Assembly (NCBI GenBank): GCA_029007015.1
Contig: JAQXHB010000057.1
Coordinates: 1 to 12,782 of the forward strand
Direction of reading: 5' to 3'
Length of the DNA stretch: 12,782 nucleotides
From: Bacillota bacterium
Lineage (GTDB): Bacteria > Bacillota > Clostridia > Oscillospirales > Acutalibacteraceae
Both the position numbers and the translations under genes were made by a program. Below the pieces are notes generated by a model that had not been told where the DNA came from, did no database searches, and was given only the letters and a program-made list of their open reading frames with translations. Below, piece after piece: positions 7,739 to 12,782 of this stretch (its first letter is position 1; the number at the start of each line of letters is the position of its first letter).

Positions 7739-9062
7739 GATTTTGGAGGCTGTCAGCCGTTATGAGATGATAAGTTCGGGAGACAAAGTGTGTGTCGCAC
7801 TGTCGGGCGGCGCCGATTCGGTGTCACTGCTGTGCGCGCTGTACGAGTTGCGCGACCAACTGGGTGTAACGCTGTCGGCGGTGCACATTAACCACTGCCT
7901 GCGCGGTGACGAGTCGGAGGGCGACGAGCAGTTTGTGCGCAGTTTGTGCGCCCAACTGGGTGTGCCTCTCAGCGTACACCGCTTTGCCGTGGCCGACATT
8001 GCCGCCGAGAGGAAACAGAGCATCGAACTGTGCGCCAGAGAGGTGCGCTACGGCGTGTTTGACTCTCTCATCGCTGACGGCTTCAAGGTGGCCACTGCGC
8101 ACACGGCCGATGACAATCTGGAAACGGTGCTGATAAATTTGACGCGCGGCACGGGACTGCACGGCATTGGCGGCATACCGCCGGTGCGCGGCGGAATAAT
8201 CCGCCCTATATGCCTATGCACCCGCGACGATGTCGAGCAGTATCTTGCCGACACCGGCCGCAGTTTTGTGACCGACTCAACCAATTCGGACACCGATATA
8301 ACGCGCAACAGAATGAGACACCTTGTCGTGCCGCAACTCAGGCAGATAAACCCGGTCGTCAGCCGCTCGGTACTGCGACTGTCACAGCAGTGCCGCTCTT
8401 TGGCCGACATGGTCGACAGAATGGCGGCGCGCCTGCTCAGCGAGGCCGATTGCGGCGGCAAATGGCGCCTTTCGGTTTTGACCGATGCCGAGCGGCCGGT
8501 GCTGACCGCCGCACTCAAAATAGCGGCCGAGCAGACACTGGGTGCCGACGCCGACGCCGGGCACATTGACCGGCTGTGCCAACTGGTACAGCGCGGCCGC
8601 GGCCGACTGCAGATGAGCGGCGGCTTTGCCTTGGCCGACGGAGACTGCCTGCAATTTGCCGAAACGGCTCGATTTGCCCGCAACGAGCATACGGCCGAAC
8701 TGCAAATGGGAGACAACTTCATCGGCGGATACAAGGTTAGTGTTTGTGCGCAAAATACACAAATTGTTCATAAAAAAAATGCACAAAGCGCAATATGCTG
8801 TGCTAAGATTAACGGTAAGTTGGTATTGCGTACACGCCGGCCGGGTGATATAATACACCTTGTCGGTCGCCCGGGGAAAAGCCTCAAAAAGTTGTTTAAC
8901 GAACACGCCGTTCCGCTCATTGAGCGCGACCGTCTGCCTGTTATAGCCGATGACAGCGGTGTGGTTTGGGTGCATCGCTTCGGTTGTGACCGTCGGGTCA
9001 AATCCGACGGCTGTGCAAAATGTATTGCAATAACAGTGGAGGAAGAAAATAATGTTAAATGA
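7728..9062 (+). CDS. tilS: tRNA(Ile)-lysidine synthase TilS
   Basis: A 444-residue TilS, the essential enzyme that uses ATP and lysine to make lysidine at C34 of the CAU-anticodon tRNA-Ile, so that it reads AUA. The N-terminal PP-loop ATPase has SGGADS at 26-31, HINHCLRGDES, and the TAHTADDNLETVLINLTRGTG segment (quoted here as its key residues H, D-D, E-T and R-G-T-G). A helical middle region follows, then the TilS C-terminal domain (about residues 365-440, LRTRRPGDII and LKKLFNEH). The ATG at 7728 fits TilS N-termini (MKRKILEAV). The frame is open back to 7668, but that lies inside dnaB. No good Shine-Dalgarno precedes the ATG, so translation is probably coupled to dnaB, which overlaps it by 11 bp. 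The frequent AUA codons in this window make TilS functionally relevant. An A8 run at residues 349-351 precedes the C-terminal domain. Confidence 0.95.
   Translation: MKRKILEAVSRYEMISSGDKVCVALSGGADSVSLLCALYELRDQLGVTLSAVHINHCLRGDESEGDEQFVRSLCAQLGVPLSVHRFAVADIAAERKQSIELCAREVRYGVFDSLIADGFKVATAHTADDNLETVLINLTRGTGLHGIGGIPPVRGGIIRPICLCTRDDVEQYLADTGRSFVTDSTNSDTDITRNRMRHLVVPQLRQINPVVSRSVLRLSQQCRSLADMVDRMAARLLSEADCGGKWRLSVLTDAERPVLTAALKIAAEQTLGADADAGHIDRLCQLVQRGRGRLQMSGGFALADGDCLQFAETARFARNEHTAELQMGDNFIGGYKVSVCAQNTQIVHKKNAQSAICCAKINGKLVLRTRRPGDIIHLVGRPGKSLKKLFNEHAVPLIERDRLPVIADDSGVVWVHRFGCDRRVKSDGCAKCIAITVEEENNVK
8826..8854 (+). promoter_or_regulatory. Possible internal promoter in tilS for hpt-ftsH
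   Basis: A perfect extended -10 element, TG-A-TATAAT, has its TATAAT at 8849-8854. TTGCGT (8826-8831) lies exactly 17 bp upstream and shares the TTG of the -35 consensus. Transcription would start near 8861, about 190 nt before hpt. An unusually AT-rich stretch with an A8 run lies upstream (8740-8815). The element lies within coding sequence, so chance is a real alternative. Confidence 0.35.
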
Positions 9063-9594
9063 TGTCGAGAAAACCTTGCTTAGTTGTGAGCAACTTAACC
9101 AAATTGTTACTGATTTGGGCGCAAGAATAAGCAAAGACTATGAAGGGAAGAATCTTTTGATGGTCAGCATACTCAAGGGCTCGGTTGTCTTTATGGCCGA
9201 TTTAATGCGCGCCGTCACCATCCCCTGCAGTATAGATTTCATGAGCGTGTCCAGTTACGGCTCCGGCACGCGCACCTCCGGCACGGTCAAGATAGTTAAA
9301 GACCTCGATATTGACCTGGGCGGTTATGATTTGCTGCTGGTCGAGGATATTCTCGATTCGGGGCTGACCCTGTCATATGTCAGGGATATGCTCATGACGC
9401 GCAACCCTGCGAGTATACGCATTTGCACTCTGCTCGACAAACCGGCTCGCCGCAAAGCCGATATCAAAGCCGACTATGTCGGCGCGGAAATTCCCGATGA
9501 TTTTGTCATCGGATACGGACTGGATTATGATGAAAAGTACCGCAACCTGCCGTTTGTCGGAATTCTTTCACCAAGGGTCTATGCCGATAAATAA
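9052..9594 (+). CDS. hpt: Hypoxanthine(-guanine) phosphoribosyltransferase
   Basis: A 180-residue purine salvage enzyme that converts hypoxanthine or guanine plus PRPP to IMP or GMP; length is typical. The PRPP-binding motif VEDILDSGLT is at residues 97-106, the early LKGSVVFMADL segment provides the pyrophosphate-binding loop, and the mobile loop SSYGSGTRTSG and C-terminal GYGLDYDEKYRNLPFVG are characteristic. The ATG overlaps the last 11 bases of tilS and has its own strong GGAGG at 9038-9042, nine bases upstream. The tilS-hpt-ftsH order is highly conserved in Bacillota; in B. subtilis, Hpt and TilS are reported to act together in ftsH regulation. Confidence 0.96.
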   Translation: MLNDVEKTLLSCEQLNQIVTDLGARISKDYEGKNLLMVSILKGSVVFMADLMRAVTIPCSIDFMSVSSYGSGTRTSGTVKIVKDLDIDLGGYDLLLVEDILDSGLTLSYVRDMLMTRNPASIRICTLLDKPARRKADIKADYVGAEIPDDFVIGYGLDYDEKYRNLPFVGILSPRVYADK

Positions 9595-9602
9595 CAAGTA
9601 TT

Positions 9603-9606
9603 GGAG
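9603..9606 (+). promoter_or_regulatory. Ribosome binding site supporting a TTG start for ftsH
   Basis: GGAG lies nine bases before TTG at 9616. The protein from that codon begins MNKKTRNILLSIAVIAV, an expected FtsH N-terminus leading straight into the first membrane helix. No in-frame ATG gives a complete helix. Confidence 0.6.
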
Positions 9607-9615
9607 TGATAGTGA

Positions 9616-11484
9616 TTGAATAAAAAGACCCGCAATATTCTTTTGTCTATCGCGGTCATAGCGGTACTGCTCACATCTTTCGTCGGTTACTTCCGGCTGG
9701 CTCAGTATCAGGAAAAGGTCGAGTACTCAACCGTTGTTAACCGATTTTTGAACGATGAGGTCAAGGAGTTTAGCCTCAATTTGACCACCGGCCGGCTGGT
9801 TTACACCACCAACGACGGCAAGAAGTACAACTATACTGTTCCCGACAGCGGCATATTCTATGAGGATGTCAATGAACATATTGTTCAGTACAACCTCACC
9901 GCTGATGAGGCCGACAGGGTGAAATATGACTACGACCCGGGCAATGAGACGGCGTGGTTGGCTAATTTATTGCCAAACCTCATGCTCATTGGCATCACCG
10001 TCGCGCTGTTCTACTTTATGTACCGCCGTATGGGCAAGATGATGGGCAACGATAGCACCATGTCATTTGGCAAGGCAAAGGCGCGCAAACTGACCGAGGA
10101 CAAGCGCAAGACTACCTTTGCCGATGTTGCCGGCGCCGATGAGGAAAAGCGCGAGTTGGAAGAAATTGTCGAATTTCTCAAAAATCCCAAGCGCTTTAAC
10201 GAGATGGGCGCCCGCATACCCAAGGGCGTGCTGATGGTCGGCCCTCCCGGAACGGGTAAAACTTTGCTCGCACGCGCAGTAGCCGGTGAGGCAGGAGTAC
10301 CCTTTTTCTCAATGTCGGGCTCCGATTTTGTAGAGATGTTTGTCGGTGTCGGTGCTTCGCGCGTCAGAGACCTATTTGACCAAGCTAAAAAGGCGGCTCC
10401 GGCCATCATTTTCATCGACGAAATTGATGCGGTCGGCCGTCAGCGCGGCACCGGTCTCGGCGGCGGCCACGACGAGCGCGAGCAGACGCTCAACCAGTTG
10501 CTTGTCGAGATGGACGGCTTCGGTGCCAACGAGGGCGTTATTATCATCGCCGCGACCAACCGCCCCGATGTTTTGGATAAGGCCCTGCTGCGCCCCGGCC
10601 GTTTCGACCGCCAGATTACCGTCAATTATCCCGATGTTAAGGGACGCGAGGAGATACTGAAGGTTCATTCGCGCGGCAAGCCGCTCGGCCCCGATGTTAA
10701 CCTCAAGACCATCGCCAAGTCGACCTCCGGCTTTACCGGCGCCGACCTTGAGAATTTGCTCAATGAGGCGGCACTGCTGGCCGTCCGTCAGGGCAAAAAG
10801 GCGCTGACCGAGGAGAATATTGAGGAGGCAACCCTCAAAGTGGTGATGGGCAGTGAGAAGCGCTCGCATGTTGTCAGTGAAAAGGACAAACTTATCACCA
10901 GTTACCACGAGGCGGGCCATGCCATTGTTTCCTATTTCCTGCCGACACAGGACCCGGTGCACCAGATATCCATTATCCCGCGCGGCATGGCCGCCGGCTT
11001 CACTATGTATCTGCCGACTGAGGACAAGGGACATGTTTCGCGCACCAAACTCATCGAGGATATATGCTCACTGCTGGGCGGACGCGCCGCCGAGCAACTG
11101 ACTCAGGACGATATCTGCACCGGCGCATCCAACGACATTGAGCGCGCCACCCAGATAGCGCGTCAGATGATAACCCGCTACGGCATGAGCGAAAAGTTGG
11201 GGCCGATAGTATTCGGCAAGGATGAGTCCGAAGTGTTCCTCGGCCGCGATTTCTCGTCTACTCCCAACTACTCTGAGCGCATAGCCGCCCAGATTGACGA
11301 AGAAACCGATTCCATCATCAAGAGTCAGTACGAGCGCGCGCTGGAACTGCTGCGTACTCATATGGATAAACTGCACGCAGTGGCCAAGAGTTTGTACGAA
11401 AATGAAAAAATCAGCGGCGAGGAGTTTACCGCCATCATGGAGGATAAATCCGGCGAGCCGCAGTTGGAGGAGAATAATATATGA
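9616..11484 (+). CDS. ftsH: ATP-dependent zinc metalloprotease FtsH
   Basis: A 622-residue membrane-anchored AAA+ protease that degrades misfolded membrane proteins and short-lived regulators. Two membrane helices (about 8-26 and 115-136) flank an extracytoplasmic domain of about 85 residues. The AAA+ domain has Walker A GPPGTGKT at 209-216, Walker B IIFIDEID at 264-271 and the second region of homology with R326 and R329 (LLRPGRFDR). The peptidase domain has the zinc site H431-E-A-G-H435 and the third ligand D507 (SNDIER). The C-terminus is short and acidic. Translation starts at TTG, 21 bp after hpt. The stop codon overlaps the next gene's ATG (ATGA at 11481-11484), implying coupling to the DUF1858 protein. 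All catalytic residues are intact. Confidence 0.97.
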   Translation: MNKKTRNILLSIAVIAVLLTSFVGYFRLAQYQEKVEYSTVVNRFLNDEVKEFSLNLTTGRLVYTTNDGKKYNYTVPDSGIFYEDVNEHIVQYNLTADEADRVKYDYDPGNETAWLANLLPNLMLIGITVALFYFMYRRMGKMMGNDSTMSFGKAKARKLTEDKRKTTFADVAGADEEKRELEEIVEFLKNPKRFNEMGARIPKGVLMVGPPGTGKTLLARAVAGEAGVPFFSMSGSDFVEMFVGVGASRVRDLFDQAKKAAPAIIFIDEIDAVGRQRGTGLGGGHDEREQTLNQLLVEMDGFGANEGVIIIAATNRPDVLDKALLRPGRFDRQITVNYPDVKGREEILKVHSRGKPLGPDVNLKTIAKSTSGFTGADLENLLNEAALLAVRQGKKALTEENIEEATLKVVMGSEKRSHVVSEKDKLITSYHEAGHAIVSYFLPTQDPVHQISIIPRGMAAGFTMYLPTEDKGHVSRTKLIEDICSLLGGRAAEQLTQDDICTGASNDIERATQIARQMITRYGMSEKLGPIVFGKDESEVFLGRDFSSTPNYSERIAAQIDEETDSIIKSQYERALELLRTHMDKLHAVAKSLYENEKISGEEFTAIMEDKSGEPQLEENNI

Positions 11485-11684
11485 TTACAAAAGACATGCT
11501 TATCGGTGACATTTTGACTGTCGACGAGGGAGTTGCGCCCTTTTTGCTTGAAATGGGTATGCATTGCCTCGGCTGTCCGTCTGCCCGCGGCGAGTCGCTT
11601 GAGCAGGCTTGCGCCGTCCACGGTGTCGATGTCGACGAAATGGTAGACAAAATGAATGCCTATATCGCCGCTAAAAACAGTTAA
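11481..11684 (+). CDS. DUF1858-family small CxxC protein (hybrid-cluster-protein-associated redox disulfide domain)
   Basis: A 67-residue protein covering essentially one DUF1858 domain. The signature GMHCLGCPSARGESLEQAC is present, with the CxxC pair at C29 and C32 and a third cysteine at C44. The family is common in anaerobes and is annotated as a redox-disulfide or metal-binding module associated with hybrid cluster protein; its biochemical role is not settled. No signal peptide or membrane segment is visible, so it should be cytoplasmic. A GGAGG (11466-11470) ten bases upstream and a 4-bp overlap with ftsH indicate co-translation. The trmK ATG follows its stop codon with no gap. The family call is firm; the function is unknown. 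Confidence 0.85.
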   Translation: MITKDMLIGDILTVDEGVAPFLLEMGMHCLGCPSARGESLEQACAVHGVDVDEMVDKMNAYIAAKNS

Positions 11685-12368
11685 ATGGCTTTGAGCAAGC
11701 GTTTGTGCGTCGCCGCGGACTTTGTCCGCGACGGCGTATTTGTCGTTGATGTGGGCACCGATCACGCCTATCTGCCCATTGAACTTGCGCGCCGCGGCAG
11801 GGTGCGCGGAATACTCGCCTGCGATATAGTTGAGGGTCCGCTTGAAAATGCACGCAAAAATATTTCGGCGGTCGGCCTTGACAGTATCATCAAGTTGCGT
11901 CAGTCGGACGGGCTGTCTCGGGTAGAGCCGCATGAGGCCGACGATATCATCATTGCCGGCATGGGCGGCGACCTAATTGCGCGCATCATAGCGGCCGCCG
12001 AATGGGTGAAAGAGGGCAGGCACAATCTGATACTTCAGCCTGTGACTTCGGCCGATGATTTGAGGGACTGGCTGTGTGACAACGGATTTCAAATTGCCGC
12101 CGAGCGGGCCGTGCTTGACAGTGGCCGGCTTTACACCGTCATGCTGGTAAGTTACAGCGGCGAGCGGCGTCAGTACGGCCCTGAGTACCGCTACATTGGC
12201 GAGATAAGCGGCGCGACTGCCGACGGTCGTGATTACATGATGCGTCAGGCGGCGCGGCTCAGGCGTCACGCAAATTCTCTCTCAAACGCCGCCGCAGTTC
12301 ACCCCGAAGCGGAGCAACTGATGCTCACTGCCGATATCATTGAGCGCAAGGCGCGGTGCGGCGAGTGA
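11685..12368 (+). CDS. trmK: tRNA (adenine(22)-N1)-methyltransferase TrmK
   Basis: A 227-residue class I SAM-dependent methyltransferase of the TrmK/YqfN family, which makes m1A22 in bacterial tRNAs. The N-terminus LSKRL and the SAM-binding motif DVGTDHAYLP at residues 22-31 are diagnostic, as is IIAGMGGDLI (GMGG at 92-95). The C-terminal third is helical and Arg-rich. It starts directly after the stop of the DUF1858 gene and has no recognisable Shine-Dalgarno, so it probably depends on reinitiation or coupling. A strong hairpin lies at codons 8-18. The NIF3-family gene follows 21 bp downstream, the conserved yqfN-yqfO pairing of Bacillota. Confidence 0.93.
   Translation: MALSKRLCVAADFVRDGVFVVDVGTDHAYLPIELARRGRVRGILACDIVEGPLENARKNISAVGLDSIIKLRQSDGLSRVEPHEADDIIIAGMGGDLIARIIAAAEWVKEGRHNLILQPVTSADDLRDWLCDNGFQIAAERAVLDSGRLYTVMLVSYSGERRQYGPEYRYIGEISGATADGRDYMMRQAARLRRHANSLSNAAAVHPEAEQLMLTADIIERKARCGE
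11707..11737 (+). repeat. Inverted repeat (strong hairpin) at the start of trmK
   Basis: CGCGGAC (11714-11720) pairs perfectly with GTCCGCG (11724-11730) around TTT. After one C-A mismatch the stem continues outward for six more pairs, including wobbles. It lies 22-53 bases into trmK and encodes ordinary TrmK residues (VAADFVRDGVF), so it need not be regulatory. No T-tract follows, so it is not a terminator. Confidence 0.5.
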
Positions 12369-12374
12369 ATAGAT

Positions 12375-12380
12375 AAGGAG
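12375..12380 (+). promoter_or_regulatory. Ribosome binding site supporting a TTG start for the NIF3-family gene
   Basis: AAGGAG lies nine bases before TTG at 12390. The first in-frame ATG is nine codons further on and would remove conserved N-terminal sequence. Confidence 0.55.
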
Positions 12381-12389
12381 TGATACCCT

Positions 12390-12782
12390 TTGATACAACT
12401 GAAGGATGTTTACCGTATGTTGGATGGGTGGGCGCCTTACAGCACCTGCCTCGATTTTGATAATGCCGGTATTGCCGTCGGCAATATGAGCGACACGGTC
12501 AGACGCATTGCGGTGGCGCTTGATTTGACCGATGACACGCTGGCGGCCGCTGTAGAGAACGGATGCGACACCGTCGTTACTCACCATCCGGCCATTTTTA
12601 AGCCGTTGTCGGTGCTTGACTCGCACAGCGCCGTCTGCCGCGCCGCGGCGAAAGGGATTGCGGTCATATCGGCCCACACCAACCTTGATGCGGCTGAAGG
12701 CGGCGTCAATGACGCGCTGGCATACGCCCTCGGGCTGAATGGGGCAGAGCCGTTGGCCGGCACCGGTCAGCCGCCGATGGCG
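12390..12782 (+). CDS. NIF3-family dinuclear metal centre protein (YqfO-like), 3' partial
   Basis: The frame is open from TTG at 12390 to the window end, giving the first 131 codons. It shows the NIF3/DUF34 N-terminal half: DNAGIAVGN near residues 24-32 (family consensus WDNVGLLVGD), THHP with H65-H66, and HTNLD at 96-100, which supply metal ligands. Family members form toroidal hexamers with a two-metal site. They are often annotated as GTP cyclohydrolase I type 2, a label with weak support, so no reaction is assigned. It follows trmK by 21 bp, the usual pairing. Full-length members are about 260 or 370 residues; the missing 3' end decides which this is. Confidence 0.9.
   Translation, partial: MIQLKDVYRMLDGWAPYSTCLDFDNAGIAVGNMSDTVRRIAVALDLTDDTLAAAVENGCDTVVTHHPAIFKPLSVLDSHSAVCRAAAKGIAVISAHTNLDAAEGGVNDALAYALGLNGAEPLAGTGQPPMA

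Noticed and set aside
8382..9134. Minus-strand open frame of 250 codons opposite tilS and the start of hpt
   Set aside because: It crosses two clearly recognised plus-strand genes, has no recognisable product, and shows no convincing start context.
1..12782. Mobile elements, CRISPR, tRNA or a defence system
   Set aside because: No transposase, integrase, regularly spaced repeats, cloverleaf or defence gene was seen. All coding space is filled by recognised core genes.

Overview
The window is a compact, entirely plus-strand block of conserved housekeeping genes from a moderately GC-rich bacterium (roughly 55-60% GC by eye). The gene order gdpP-rplI-dnaB is a classic Bacillota (Firmicutes) arrangement. 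RNase J, TilS-Hpt-FtsH and TrmK-NIF3 also point there, most likely to a high-GC Clostridia lineage (Oscillospirales-like). That placement is inference from gene content and order. I see no mobile element, CRISPR array, tRNA or rRNA.

Layout: (1) Positions 2-1771 hold the 3' part of a sugar-nucleotidyltransferase-like gene, with a left-handed beta-helix followed by a phosphomannomutase-like region whose catalytic motifs are lost. (2) Positions 1772-2011 are the only sizeable intergenic gap (240 bp). A good sigma-A-type promoter straddles the end of gene 1, and several potential stem-loops follow it in what would be the leader of the next gene. (3) Positions 2012-7738 hold RNase J with a basic N-terminal extension, the c-di-AMP phosphodiesterase GdpP, ribosomal protein L9 and the replicative helicase DnaB, with gaps of 21-34 bp. 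(4) Positions 7728-11484 hold TilS, Hpt and the membrane protease FtsH. dnaB/tilS and tilS/hpt each overlap by 11 bp, and a possible internal promoter lies near the end of tilS. (5) Positions 11481-12782 hold a small DUF1858 CxxC protein overlapping ftsH by 4 bp (ATGA), TrmK starting directly after its stop codon, and the 5' part of a NIF3-family gene that runs off the window.

The genes read as one long operon or a few overlapping ones. They link RNA decay, c-di-AMP turnover, translation (L9, TilS, TrmK), replication (DnaB), purine salvage (Hpt) and membrane proteostasis (FtsH). The spacing suggests co-transcription and, for tilS and trmK, translational coupling.

I found no new multi-gene system. 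The strongest unexplained signal is at sequence scale: by line-by-line reading, ACGT and CTAG are absent and AGCT and GATC occur only three times each, against about 50 expected per tetramer. Other palindromes such as GTAC, CATG, TCGA, GGCC and GCGC are common. The avoidance is visible in synonymous codon choice. Further points of interest are the structured rnj leader, the non-catalytic mutase-like domain, the possible promoter inside tilS with a nearby A8 tract, and the redox-type small protein tied to ftsH.
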